From contig VJWM01000025.1 in NCBI GenBank assembly GCA_010909165.1, positions 1,612,001 to 1,676,000 of the forward strand: 64,000 nt of DNA, read 5' to 3'. A program made the position numbers and the translations under genes. Below, piece after piece: positions 1-10,285 of the stretch; position 1 is the first letter of the stretch, and each line of letters starts with the position of its first letter. Under the pieces are notes generated by a model that was not told where the DNA came from, did not search any database, and was given only the letters and a program-made list of their open reading frames with translations. The DNA comes from Anthoceros angustus (lineage: Eukaryota; Streptophyta; Anthocerotopsida; Anthocerotales; Anthocerotaceae).

Positions 1-87
1 ATGTCTGTAACATACATGAGAGCTAAACCCTGTAACTTCTACAACAAACGTATGTATGTAACATACATTACAACTATCCGTTATAGT

Positions 88-485
88 ACCTTCCGACCAT
101 GCCTTGAACATGCGGGGGGGAAATGCTGGAACCCGCCCTTCCTTGTCCCTCCTGTGGCTCGGCTTCCTCCCCACGAACCTCATCCTCTTTTTCCCCCCCT
201 TCCTGAACCCCCTCCTGCTCCTCCTCCTTCACCTCCTCCCCCTCTTCTCTATAAGATACATCACAGCTACTCGTCGTAAGTTCCACAACAAACACATTGC
301 TGTAAGATGCATTACTGTCCGATGTAAAATCGCAACAAACACCTGCTGTAACGTACATTACAGCTACACGATAATCGAGAGCACATGCACGGAAAAAACA
401 TACGATTACCTTCCGACCATGGCACATGGGGAAAATCTTGGAACCGCCCATCCTTGTACATCTTTGGCTCTCTTCCTCCCCAACC
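88..485. repeat. Diverged direct duplication beside the CCT tract
   Basis: Two copies of a roughly 90-bp block begin with the same words (ACCTTCCGACCATG) near 88 and 409, and both run into C/T-rich sequence (CTTCCTCCCCA). Between them lie scattered GTAACATACATTACA-like words. On the minus strand both copies follow Gly/Glu-rich codons and end at a GT that could be a splice donor, so this may be a duplicated terminal exon of the neighbouring minus-strand gene. Confidence 0.5.
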
Positions 486-568
486 TCCTCCCCTCCTCAT
501 CCTCCTCCTCCTCCTCCTCCTCCTCCTCCCTCCTCCTCCTCCTCCTCCTCCTCCTCCTCCTCCTCCTC
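486..568. repeat. (CCT)n / (AGG)n microsatellite
   Basis: A nearly pure CCT trinucleotide tract. On the minus strand it is read as poly-Glu and poly-Gly at the end of an acidic reading frame. Length in the assembly is unreliable, as for any long triplet tract. Confidence 0.9.
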
Positions 569-763
569 AGATGATGAGAAATCCGTTATTTCGTCCTCAT
601 CACTGCTCGTTGCGACGTTGGATTGTTCATGGTCGGTGGCCATGTCCTCATGTGCTCTCCGAGCTGCCCTTTCTTCCATTAACTTCACTTGCGCATCCAC
701 TTGTATGTCCTCGTCTTCTATGCACTGCACCACCACGGCATTGGAACATGGAAAGGACATGAA
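497..763 (-). CDS. Acidic Glu-rich C-terminal exon, hypothetical
   Basis: Open frame with a plausible acidic domain: an ED-rich stretch, then TSSDEDEITDFSSSEEEE, then a Glu run and a Gly run encoded by the GAG/GGA microsatellite. It follows the basic exon at 796-1446 on the same strand. A good donor (G|GTAAGT at 796/795) lies just upstream, but the only nearby acceptor that keeps the frame would give a 23-nt intron, which is too short. The link between the two exons is therefore not proven. No recognised domain. Ser-acidic tails of this type occur in nuclear proteins, but that is only an analogy. Confidence 0.35.
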   Translation of the reverse strand, partial: FMSFPCSNAVVVQCIEDEDIQVDAQVKLMEERAARRAHEDMATDHEQSNVATSSDEDEITDFSSSEEEEEEEEEEEEEGGGGGGGGGG

Positions 764-795
764 AATGATGAACTGACAGGTGTAGAAATACTTAC

Positions 796-1776
796 CAGGA
801 ACCTGTAGGATGGGAACTCTTCAGATACTGGAAAAAGTGTTGCTCCCATAACCTCATGCGCTGCCTCATATCTTTCAGAAGTGTTCCATGAGGGAAAGAA
901 TAGCCAAACACTCTGAACTCTTCAAAATAAGAACTTGAACCTGCAACATGGTTGGCCCAGTGAATGAAACCACTGCACAAAAGTGCAGCACTAGAGATGT
1001 CTTCTTGGATGGTAATCCTTGTAATCGTTGATGGCGTTCCCCACCCTTCCCCTGTCCACCCAATCACGGGTGCATCACCGTCTCCCGATCCATGCCTCCG
1101 GTCTGGATGCATTATCTTGTTGCAATGCATGGCAAGGTGGAAAAGCCCATCGATACTGTACCAGCCATTTACCTCGTCTAGCAAGGCAGGCTCTACAAAC
1201 CTCTCAAAAAAAGCGACCACATGTGCCGCTGTCACTCCAACTGGAAATGCTGCTTTCCCCGCCCAAGCACGTTCAGCACTCCTCACATCTTCCTTGGACT
1301 CCTGTTTCACATGGTCCGCTTCCCTCATAAATCTCACTAATTGTCTGGCCCGCCATCTTCTTGTGTACGCAGCCCCCTTCCGCCTTTTCTCCGCCGCTGC
1401 CGCAGCCGATCTCACAGGATTCGTGGGAATCCTCGCTATGTACATTCTGAACAATACATAATGTGATGTCAGTTACTGTAATACACAATAAGGCACGCGT
1501 TCACAGATACTTACTTGTGGTATTGGGCCATGTGTCGATTGAGGTCCTGGCGCCTTTTGCCTTCCCTCTTCCGGTCGCTCTGGTTACAATTCGGTAACAG
1601 GCACTTCTAGAAAGTGCCTCTCTCATTCCTGGAGTAATCAGTCTCTGGCTTTGCAACCTTGTATCCCCGTGGGACATTCTTGAGGTCTGCAAAAGATAGC
1701 TTGAACCTCTCGACCACGCGCCGGTTGCGCAAGTCGAGAGCATCCTGCATATCTTGCCTTGGCGAGCAAACATAGA
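796..1776 (-). pseudogene. C2H2-finger plus basic-domain gene, degenerate
   Basis: Two exons on the minus strand. The first (to 1515) reads, with one TAG at 1609-1607, through a segment with C-x4-C and H-x3-H spacing (CLLPNCNQS ... LNRHMAQYH), a likely zinc finger. A 68-nt intron (1514-1447; AA|GTAAGT ... TTCAG|AATG) joins it in frame to a second exon (1446-796). That exon starts with Ala and Lys/Arg-rich sequence (KRRKGAAYTRRWRARQ) and continues as a mixed alpha-like domain with Trp, His and Cys residues. The donor at its end is consensus (G|GTAAGT). No known family is recognised. The fold around 'VTAAHVVAFFERFV' recalls the N-terminal helices of tyrosine recombinases, but no catalytic R-H-R-Y set is visible, so I do not call it one. 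Upstream start not identified. Confidence 0.45.
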
Positions 1777-1865
1777 TCAAAGCGCGTTACTTGTTTACTT
1801 GTTTTCTCTAAGCTATATTACAAACCCAAGTAGTATATTACCTTGATTTCCCTTCCGGGCGACCA

Positions 1866-2048
1866 TGGCGGCGGCAACCACCGAGCCGCCTTGAAGGGTG
1901 AGCAGCCTTCACGTGTAAGGCACTCTGCGGAAACACAGCGGCGGCGGCAACCACCGAGCCGCCTTCAAGGGTGAGCGGCCTTCACGTGTAAGGCACTCTG
2001 CGAAAACGTGGCGGCGGCAACCAGAGCCGCCTTGAAGTGTGAGCAGCC
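1866..2048. repeat. 73-bp minisatellite, left part
   Basis: About two and a half units of roughly 73 bp: CGGCGGCAACCACCGAG, GCCGCCTTGAAGGGTGAGC, GCCTTCACGTGTAAGGCAC, TCTGCG. Copia-1 inserted after CAGCC at 2044-2048, and the array resumes after the element at 9644. The core GCCGCCTTGAAGTGTG recurs near 25.9 kb. The 1777-1865 stretch before it shows nothing recognisable. Confidence 0.85.
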
Positions 2049-2302
2049 TGATGAGAATAGATGCTGATTTATTAGGGCTTAGTAATATCTGCATTTATAG
2101 TGAGTGTGTGTGTACATAGTTATTATTATTCTACATACCCCTTCGTTTGGGTTCGCCTTTAGTGAAAGGTCATGTCTGTTCATAATAACTTAAGTGCTGT
2201 TAGCGTTTCTTGATACATGCTCTTATTGTAATATTCTTTGATTAATAATGTAATTGTTTAATATAGCAATTGGTCTACACCAATCCAATCCAATATTTGT
2301 CA
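2049..2302 (+). repeat. Copia-1 5' LTR
   Basis: 254 bp, TG...CA ends, differing from the 3' LTR (9388-9643) by only a few substitutions and indels, which indicates a fairly young insertion. AT-rich with a TATT-rich centre. Confidence 0.95.
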
Positions 2303-2314
2303 TGGTATCAGAGC
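2303..2314 (+). promoter_or_regulatory. Copia-1 primer binding site (tRNA-iMet)
   Basis: TGGTATCAGAGC immediately follows the 5' LTR. It is the standard plant Copia primer site, complementary to the 3' end of initiator tRNA-Met. Confidence 0.95.
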
Positions 2315-2658
2315 CCATGCTTAGGTGTAGATTGCATTCATAAGAATGCACATTAAATTCTGCACGTTTTGATGTGCAATACAATGTATTTAGTTGCTGT
2401 GTTTTGTTGTTGTTTTCTTTTAAAGAAAATGTTTTAAAACACATCAAGAAATGGTTTATATTTTTCTATTAATTTTATCCTTGAAAATTTGCATTTCTAG
2501 GAGTTTGTTCTAGTGCATCTATTGACAGATTGCACCTTTGCATTCTGACAGTAGGCACGCTAGAACAAGTGCCAGAATTGGCAAATATTTCATTATAGAA
2601 TCATATACAAAATTATAAAATGTTTCTTGATAAATAACAAAATACAACAATTGGCCAA

Positions 2659-3369
2659 ATGAATGGCCAATTTGGTGGACGGGCAGCGATGGCGGCCACG
2701 CCCTGCTGAACGGATTCGACAAGGGATGTCTACATAAGACAATTGGCACAAGAGGACAGGCTAACATTTGCTGAATCGCTTTACCAGCAAACCCTGGAGT
2801 GGATTCTTCAAACACAAGATCAGCCTGAGCGTACTCTTGTTGTGAGGGAGTCATTCAATAATCTGCTTGATGCTATCTTCCCTCAACAGCGTCATCTGTC
2901 GCTTGCTCAACCACCTAGGAATCCTACTAATCTTCCATTTGTTGGAAATGATAACCCTAGAGGTTTTCTGACCACACACATATCACCACATATAAGTGTG
3001 TCACAATTAAATGCTAGGATAGAATCACATCAACAGCATGTTGATGAGCGCTTTCAGAGCATTTATCACAAACTTGCTGCAGTCAGTGTTGACTTGCAAG
3101 AATTGAAGGAACAAATAGGACATTTGGATTTTAAGTTGCTAACCTTATTGAAACCCGCTTTGCTTGCAAATCCTGCTCTTAGAGGCATTGCATGCAAGCG
3201 TGCAAATAAGAAATACAACTTACATACCTTTGATGCCCCAAATTCTTGTCCTTCTTGCTCTACCTATGCATTTAATAGATGGGAGATTAGAAATCAGAGG
3301 ATAGCACATCTAGTTGCAAACCAATCTGCCATCTTACCTGTGGTAGATCGCTTTGCAAATCCTTTGTAG
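2659..3369 (+). CDS. Copia-1 pre-gag coiled-coil ORF
   Basis: Frame from ATG 2659 to the stop at 3369, about 236 codons with a single TGA at 2707. It lies between the primer site and gag, where most Copia elements have only a short leader. The middle is heptad-like (QLNARIESHQQHVDERFQSI and on to about residue 150), predicting a coiled coil. Near the C-terminus is a small Cys pair (CPSC). It does not resemble Gag, which starts separately at 3526. The 157-bp gap and the separate ATG mean it would need its own translation strategy. The other two Copia elements here have an equivalent ORF. The function is unknown; an accessory or Gag-assembly role is only a guess. Confidence 0.55.
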
Positions 3370-3525
3370 ATAGGGCTGCTCCTACAGCCTATCTGAGATG
3401 CAACAGTAGCATCTCATTGTTCCCCTGCTTTCTCTATCATCGATTGTGTACCTTGTCAGGATAGGCCACAGATCTACACATAGCCAACATCCTAACAGTT
3501 AGGATAGGATTTCTAGAATCCCAAA

Positions 3526-4623
3526 ATGGCTGACACCACTAATCTGAGTGGTGATGGGTTTAAAGAGAAAGACCGGTTTGGGGGAATAGACTATGACATT
3601 TGGGTCATGCGTATGCGTGGAGCCCTACAAAATAAAAGACTTTGGAAGATAGCCACAGGAGAAGACATTCTCCCTGGCCCTTCTTCCCCTGAAGCTACTC
3701 CTTCTTCTGAAAAGAAACCAAGAGGCTTGGTATATTAAGGATGAATCTGCAATGTACTTAATAAGAAGTGGACTAAGCTCTGACATGCTAAGACAGACTT
3801 CTGGATGCAAAACATCTGCTGAGATTTGGTCCAGACTACAAGATCTGTATGCAGGTGTAAATACCACAAGTCAGATGACTGCCCTTCGAAATATTCAAAA
3901 TTGCAGAATGAGAGAGGGGATACTGTTGAAAAACATATTGGGCACTTTAGGACACTTGTTTCTAAATTAGAAAGTGCTTCTCAGGAAATTCTCACTGATG
4001 AGATACTTACCTTGTATTTCATGATGTCTCTTCCTGACTCCTGGTCACATTTTGTGACCTCATACAATGCCTCTCAGCTTCAGGCTGCTAAGATCGCTAA
4101 GGCTGCAAATGTCACTATACCACAGACAACATTTTCAGAGTTAGTGGGAGCTCTTCTTCAAGAAGAAGCAACAAGAGGACAAAATAAGCATGCTGGCAAG
4201 CAGCAGGCTCTTTACACCACAAACAAAAACAAAGGCGCAAGGCCTAACTTTAAAGGTAAACAAAATACCTTTCAAGGTGCTGGCAGCTCACGGCGAGCTC
4301 CTGCACATAATAAACCCAAAAGGACTGGAAAATGCCACTGGTGCCAAATTCCAGGACATTGGGAGAATGAGTGTCGGAAGAAGCAGGCCGGAGTACCTCG
4401 CAAGGAGGGCAACTCCACTTCTGAGACACATGTTGTGGTGAAAAAGCAAGCCTCACCTTCAGCCCTGACAGTAGGGGTTAGGAAGTTTGCTATTCCTCTT
4501 GTTAACCCCACTGTTTGTCTGCAAATATACAAGGTCGACCAGTTAATGAATGGTACCTTGATACTGGTGCAACAGCGCACATATGCTTTGACAGAAATGC
4601 TTTTGTCACATACAAACTGGTAG
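3526..4623 (+). pseudogene. Copia-1 gag (nucleocapsid), frameshifted
   Basis: Starts at ATG 3526 with the typical Copia Gag N-terminus (FKEKDRFGGIDYDIWVMRMR). It breaks into three frames around 3738 and 3900, then runs to 4623. It carries the expected zinc knuckle C-x2-C-x4-H-x4-C (CHWCQIPGHWENEC) at 4333-4374. Gag packages the RNA in cytoplasmic virus-like particles. The breaks prevent a single product as read, though some may be base-calling errors. Confidence 0.85.
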
Positions 4624-6297
4624 ACAATCAATTCGTTTACCTTGGTGATGATAGATCACTTGTGTCTCCAGGAAAAGGCACAGTGAGAATTCCAGTTCCC
4701 TCTGGAGTTACACTCTTATTGAGAGATGTATATTATGTCCCTGAAATGACTAGGAATCTCATCTCTGTTAGGAAACTAAACTTGGATAACAATACTCACA
4801 TCCTATTTACCCCTACAGAGTGTAGGATCATTGATGCCTTTGATCATCGCAAGATTCTAGCTTCTGGGTCATCTGAACATGACCTGTTCCGTTTGCACAC
4901 ATCTGATCCACAGCCACAACACACTTAGCTTCAAACTCTTCAGAAGCAACTAACAAGCTAGAAGAAAAGGCTAAGTTATGGCATGCTCGCCTAGGTCACC
5001 CTCATAGTGCTAAGCTACAGAAACTTGCCAACAGTGACTTATATGGTGATGGAAAAATTGGCAGCTTGCCACCTTTACCTCTATGTGAAGCTGTGTGTTG
5101 TCAAAACGTCATCAAGCAGCTTTCAAGAACAAATCTCCTCACAGAGCTTCAAATGTTCTTGAGCTTGTCCCACTGACATATGTGGGCCATTGTCCCAGCC
5201 TTCCATTGGTGGTGGCAGATATTTTCTCACCTTCACGATGACAAAACCAGGTTTGTCATGGCCTACATCCTGCAGGCCAAAAGTGAGTGTTTTTCTCTGT
5301 TTAAAGACTATATGAAATATACAGAGAGATGGACTGGCAAACAGTTGAAAACCCTCCGCTCTGACAATGGTGGAGAATTCACATCCATGAATTTCAGACC
5401 TATTGTGCAAATGAGGGAATAGGAAGACAACTTACAGTTGTTTATACACCACAACAGAATGGTGTTGCTGAGCGCTTGAATCAGACTTTGCAGGAAATGG
5501 TTTCCTCTATGTTACATCAAGCCTCTCTGCCACTCCCCTATTGGGCTGAGGCCCTTATGACAGCTATGTACTTGCGTAACAGGCTGCCTACCACTGCTGT
5601 TGTGGGACAAACCCCCTATGAAGCTTTCTTTGGCAGAAAACCAGCTATCTTGCATCTTCGCACCTTTGGTTGCCTCGCTTATGCTTTTGTTCCTAAAGCC
5701 AAGCGCCCCAAGTTAGCTGCTAAGGCCAAGAAATACCTCATGATAGGTTATACTGAAGGTATTAAGGCATATAAATTATATGATGTACCTTAGAATCAGG
5801 TGGCTTATGCCCGCAGCGTGACTTTTGATGAAACTCGCTATTGGCAGCCAGTGGGAGCCCTTCCCACCTCACAAGAGGGTTTTGATGTGTCTGCTCTTTC
5901 TGACATCACCGTTTTTCCTGACCTTCCACATGAGGAGTTTGCTCCTGGGGAAGACAATCAGCAACATGATGGACAAAGTTGCGCAGCGGATGAATGCGAT
6001 TTTGATGATCTCGTGATCCACCTCCTCATGTTGTTGATCCTGAACCCCTTGTTCCTGATGATGATGATGGCCCTGATCCTAATCCAGATCTTGACAGTGA
6101 TGATGAAGATGTATGAGCCACTGTATGCTATCCCGGAGAAAGACGGGCACAGTTATTATCGATCTCAAGATTTTAGGAGACCTTCTGCACATGCTATTGC
6201 TCTTGATCCTATAGAGCCTCAATCTTATGAAGAAGCTTTGAGTAGCCCTGATGCTGCAGAATGGAAAAGGCCATTCAATCTGAATATGATTCATTGA
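4515..6297 (+). pseudogene. Copia-1 protease and integrase region
   Basis: Protease active site WYLDTGATAHIC near 4550 (the D-T-G triad). A GAG-pre-integrase stretch follows (LWHARLGHPHSAKL, about 4975) with a decayed zinc-binding part. The integrase core shows LRSDNGGEF near 5360 (second Asp) and PQQNGVAERLNQTL near 5450 (catalytic Glu, with the normal D-35-E spacing). The integrase C-terminal GRKP..HLRTFGC and GYTEGIKAYKLYD motifs end at 5793. The first catalytic Asp region around 5200 is scrambled. Frameshifts lie near 4930, 5180, 5420 and 5795. Confidence 0.85.
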
Positions 6298-6637
6298 TCA
6301 AAAATGGAACATGGGAATTAGCTACCTCCTCATGTTGTTGATCCTGAACCCCTTGTTCCTGATGATGATGATGGCCCTGATCCTAATCCAGATCTTGACA
6401 GTGATGATGAAGATGTAACAGTACCTGTGCGCCGTTATCCTGCCAGAGAAAGACGGGCACCAGATTATTATCAGTCTCAAGATTTTAGGAGACCTTCTGC
6501 ACATGCTATTGCTCTTGATCCTATAGAGCCTCAATCTTATGAAGAAGCTTTGAGTAGCCCTGATGCTGCAGAATGGAAAAAGGCCATTCAATCTGAATAT
6601 GATTCATTGATCAAAAATGGAACATGGGAATTAGCTA
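6021..6637 (+). repeat. 304-bp tandem duplication inside Copia-1 pol
   Basis: 6021-6323 and 6325-about 6637 are near-identical copies covering the integrase-RT linker and the first codons of RT (QSYEEALSSPDAAEWK). The junction sits on ACCTCCT, which occurs both in the linker (ACCTCCTCATG) and after the RT start (TTACCTCCTGG). This fits template switching or slippage at a 7-bp microhomology. The first copy is out of frame, the second leads into RT. Confidence 0.9.
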
Positions 6638-8099
6638 AGTTACCTCCTGGACGCAAGCCTGTATCTTGCAAATGGGTTTTTAAATTAAAGGTTAAAGCAG
6701 ATGGCACTTTTGACCGCTATAAAGCCCGGCTTGTGGCCCGAGGCTTCTCTCAAGTGCCAGGTCTGGATTACCTAGAAACATATGCTCCTGTTGTGAAGCT
6801 GGCCACTTTTCGCACTATCTGTGCACTTGCAGCACACAATGATTATGAGTTAGATATGTTTGATGTAAAGACAGCTTTCTTACATGGAAAACTGGACACT
6901 GAAATTTATATGCAACAGCCACTAGGATATGAGGTAAAAGGAAAAGAAGACCATGTCTTACGTTTGATTAAAACCCTGTATGGGTTGAAACAATCTGCCC
7001 TTGAGTGGAATGCTGTTCTTGATGAAGAACTGCGAGCCTTGGGCTTTGTTAGATGTGTTTCAGATGGAAGCTTATATGTTTACAAGTCTAAAGATGTAGT
7101 ATGTTACCTGGCTGTATATGTGGATGATCTTATATTGGCCTGTAACAGTCCTACCTTCATCAAAGACATAAACAAGGTGTTATCAACCAAGTTTGAGATG
7201 ACACACCTAGGTGCTTTACAAAGTTGCCTTGGTATATTGATTCGGTGATGCGTAAAAGGACTATTTCTTTAACACGCCCGTTACTGTTAAATAGTCTTGA
7301 ACAACTTGGTTTGAAGGATGCCAAACCATCAGCTACTCCTTTACCTTGTGGACTGAAAATGAGCAAATCAATGTGTCGACACACAAATGTAAAAGGATCA
7401 ATGAGATCGGTACCCTCTGACATGAGGGAAAACTTATCTATGCTGCAAATACTACAAGACCTGAAGTAGCTTATGCTACAAGTGTGCTTTCACAGTATCT
7501 GGAAAATCCAGGTCAAACACATTGGACAGGTGTTAAAAGAGTTTTCAGATACCTAAAAGGGACTTATGACATTGGCATAAGGTATAGACATATACCTAGA
7601 GTACCTTTACAGCTGGATGTCTTCACAGATTCAGACTATGCTGGAGACATAGATACACGAAAGTCAGTTTCTGGCTATGTAGTAATGATAGCAGGAGGAC
7701 CAATCTGGTCCGACGAAGCGACCCTCGTGGCTTTATCTAGCATGTACAGGCGTATCGTGTACTACGGTCAAGAAGGAAATAGCTTGGTGTAAATTGATGT
7801 TCAAGGAGCTTGGATTACCACTTCCAACCTGCACCACAATTAACACAGACAATCAAGGATCAATGAGTCTTGCTCACAATCCAGTGTTTCACTCCAGAAC
7901 CAAACACGTGGAAGTTGAATATCACTTCATACGTGACTTGATCAAATCTGGACAGATTGATCTAGAATATGTGCCAACATCTGAAAACCCAGCAGACATT
8001 TTAACTAAGTCCCTAGGAAGGGAACTTCACGAAAAACACATGAGAGTTCTTGGCATGGGGAGCCATGAAGGCATCCCCACTGCCACATCTAAAACCTAG
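6427..8099 (+). pseudogene. Copia-1 reverse transcriptase and RNase H
   Basis: A long open RT frame (6427-7248) with the standard Copia blocks: CKWVFKLKVKADG, DRYKARLVARGFSQ, DVKTAFLHGKL, LKTLYGLKQS-like and the catalytic AVYVDDLI near 7110. Breaks follow at about 7245 and 7470. RNase H shows TDSDYAGD (7627) and, after a damaged middle, TINTDNQGSMSLAHNP and RTKHVEVEYHFIRD, ending with the usual PADILTKSLG tail at about 8010. RT copies genomic RNA to cDNA and RNase H removes the template. As read, the polyprotein is interrupted several times. Confidence 0.9.
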
Positions 8100-8441
8100 C
8101 TAACCAAGCTAGGTACAACCCCAGTCATTGCTGTCGTCATTGTCTGAATTCCCAGGTGGAGTTGGGAAAGATTTCCTGCTCTCAGAACTTGTTGAGTTGG
8201 AAAATTTCTCCCAAGAATCATAGCCCACAGACTCTGAAGAAAAAGTTTCATTCTCAGTGCGGGGAGAAAATCTCTTCTTCCTCTCCTGATAGGAAATTCT
8301 CTCCTTCGTCTCCAGGCTGTTCTCCTCTTCCAGCCTATCTTCAGATCCTGTTGATAGACAGTGGGAGCATGGTTTACAAACAATTGACACAGGTCAGCAG
8401 GGGGTTAAGACCTTTTTTCAGGTCATACACAAAGACAAACA

Positions 8442-9029
8442 TCAGACTGTTTGCATTAGCTGTTTTAAGCGCAGAAGAACGGACTCAAGCTGGTGTGAAG
8501 ACTTACTATAGATGCTGGTCATGTGATCTTGGTATTCACGGCATAGCCGCACCTCAACGCGCTTCATCACCAGTCCAGTGGATGTGCACCTATACCAGAG
8601 AGGACTTCCGGGCGTTTCCCAATTTCCAGGGGTCACGATTTTTGTCTCTGACATCACACCTGTGGGAATTGGGAACCTGGGCGGAACAGGAGGGCGTTGA
8701 TCAGTACTGGCATACTCAAACTCACCACGATTGAAGCGGCGCCTCTCCACTGTTGCCCGAGAATGGATATCTTCATGTGTCCGGCCTCTCAAACCTCCCA
8801 TGGCCGTATCTGGTGTTGTGCGGGATCGAGGTTGTGGCACGGTCGCTATTTGTTGATCAGCCCTGTTGCTTGAAGTCAAGCGGGTGTGGTGTGGAGGCGC
8901 TGTCGCCGCCGCCGCCACAGCTTCCGGTGTTGTTTCGAGGCGTCTCGCCTCAAGCACAGCTCTGGTGGTGCCTCGGGGTCTTCCTCGTGGCCGCCCTGAG
9001 CTGCTAGCTCCTCTTGCACTTGTTCTCAT
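8442..9029 (-). CDS. Antisense AT-hook ORF in Copia-1 3' region
   Basis: An uninterrupted 195-codon frame on the strand opposite to gag-pol, between the end of pol and the 3' LTR. Its N-terminus holds two overlapping AT-hook cores (GRPRGRPRG at residues 13-21), which would bind the minor groove of AT-rich DNA. The rest is Pro/Arg-rich, then a mixed C-terminal half with a helical end. It is GC-richer than the element around it. It could be a captured host exon or an element-encoded antisense gene of the kind described in some plant retrotransposons. No family is recognised. The lack of any stop in a heavily broken element is the main argument that it is real. Confidence 0.45.
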   Translation of the reverse strand: MRTSARGASSSGRPRGRPRGTTRAVLEARRLETTPEAVAAAATAPPHHTRLTSSNRADQQIATVPQPRSRTTPDTAMGGLRGRTHEDIHSRATVERRRFNRGEFEYASTDQRPPVPPRFPIPTGVMSETKIVTPGNWETPGSPLWYRCTSTGLVMKRVEVRLCREYQDHMTSIYSKSSHQLESVLLRLKQLMQTV

Positions 9030-9378
9030 TGTTTACGCGGTGATGCGCTCGCGCCTTCAAAGCGGTTGCTCTAGGGCCCGCTGCTGGGCGTCTATGATCC
9101 CTTGGGTAGGGCCCGCTGCGGAGGCAGCTTTCCTCGGACCAGAGCGCCATGTTTTCTAAGGATTTGAGCCTGTGCCCTATGAGCCTAGCCGCTATATGGC
9201 ATGGGGCGTAAACGAGAGCTATTAAAAGCGACAAACGCTGCCTTCACACTGTCCTGATCCATTGGGAGCTTACGCTACACAGAGTACACACACACTTTCT
9301 AGCAAGAAGCCCAGCTGAACTTACAGTCTCCACAGGCTACTCGCGAAGGAAAAGACTGACCGACCCGTAATAATCAGC

Positions 9379-9387
9379 AAGTGGGAG
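9379..9387 (+). promoter_or_regulatory. Copia-1 polypurine tract
   Basis: AAGTGGGAG directly abuts the TG of the 3' LTR and would prime plus-strand DNA synthesis. Confidence 0.85.
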
Positions 9388-9643
9388 TGATGAGAATAGA
9401 TGCTGATTTATTAAGGCTTAGTAATATCTGCATTTATAGTGAGTGTGTGTATACATAGTTATTATTATTCTACACACCCCTTCGTTAGGGTTACGTCCTT
9501 TAGTGAAAGGTCATGTCTGTCCATAATAACTTAAGTGCTGTTAGCGTTTCTTGACATATGCTCTTATTGTAATATTCTTTGATATATAATGTAATTGTTT
9601 AATATAGCAATTGGTCTACACCAATCCAATCCAATATTTGTCA
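9388..9643 (+). repeat. Copia-1 3' LTR
   Basis: 256 bp, TGATGAG...TTTGTCA, followed by the target duplication CAGCC. Confidence 0.95.
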
Positions 9644-9745
9644 CAGCCTTCCCGTGTAAGGCACTCTGCGGCTTGTGGCGTGACCGCGAGCCTTGAAGTG
9701 TGGCCTTCACGTGTAAGGCACTCTGCGAGAAACACATGGCGGCGG
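9644..9745. repeat. 73-bp minisatellite, right part
   Basis: Continuation of the array at 1866-2048 after the Copia-1 insertion: CAGCC, CGTGTAAGGCACTCTGCG, GAGCCTTGAAGTGTG and CTTCACGTGTAAGGCACTC. The units are a little shorter and more diverged. Confidence 0.85.
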
Positions 9746-10285
9746 CGGGGTGGATGCAAGCTTTGGTGTTCCATACAAGTGTGCAGCGGATGCAACACGG
9801 TTTTTGTCCACATGTGGACATGTTATTGAAGGAAAAATTTTAAATATTGTAATTTTGATCCGAATGGCTTGAAACTTTTCAGGCTAAGAGTCACCCAAAT
9901 GTCAGTGGTACACAAAAATTCCAGCGCAAAATAAGTAGGATTAGGCTTTGAACTATATTCACGGGTATTCCCTTTGAAGGTAGCATACGGACCACTAGAT
10001 ATATGCGGTGAGTCCACATCAAAAACGGGGAGAGAATATCGTATCAAAATTTGAATGTGCGTGTAGATGTTCTCTCTCTTAATGGAAGAGGGAGTCTAGT
10101 TTTGTCAAAGAGTTTACGGTGGGGAACTCACTTGACATTTAAAATTCAAACCCTCCATACCCTCTTCGCCAAGGGAGATGATGGGGCGTGGCCGTCTCTC
10201 CGCTCTGATCCTGGAAGGCTGCAGTTGGCTCACAGCACACTTGTCACAGATCCTAAGTGGTTTGCTTGGCAAACAACCTGAAGAG
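9746..10285. other. Intergenic or 5' flank, no gene seen
   Basis: Unique sequence between the minisatellite and the ATG at 10286. No TATA box can be assigned with confidence. A weak open frame leads into the gene from 10178, but the later ATG has a cleaner start. Confidence 0.5.

Larger units (their letters stand above)
2049..9643 (+). mobile_element. Copia-1 LTR retrotransposon, complete boundaries
   Basis: A 7.6-kb Ty1/Copia element. It has two near-identical LTRs of about 255 bp starting TGATGAG and ending TTGTCA, a 5-bp target duplication CAGCC (2044-2048 and 9644-9648), a tRNA-iMet primer site, and a polypurine tract. Order: pre-gag ORF, gag with zinc knuckle, protease, integrase, reverse transcriptase, RNase H. 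The integrase-before-RT order defines Copia. The coding part has several frameshifts and stops, so it is not autonomous as read. Two unusual parts are a coiled-coil ORF before gag, and about 1.3 kb between the end of pol and the 3' LTR that holds an antisense ORF. Confidence 0.95.

Noticed and set aside
796-1454. Tyrosine recombinase (Crypton-like) call for the basic domain
   Set aside because: Only a faint likeness to the N-terminal helical part; no catalytic R-H-R-Y residues are visible.
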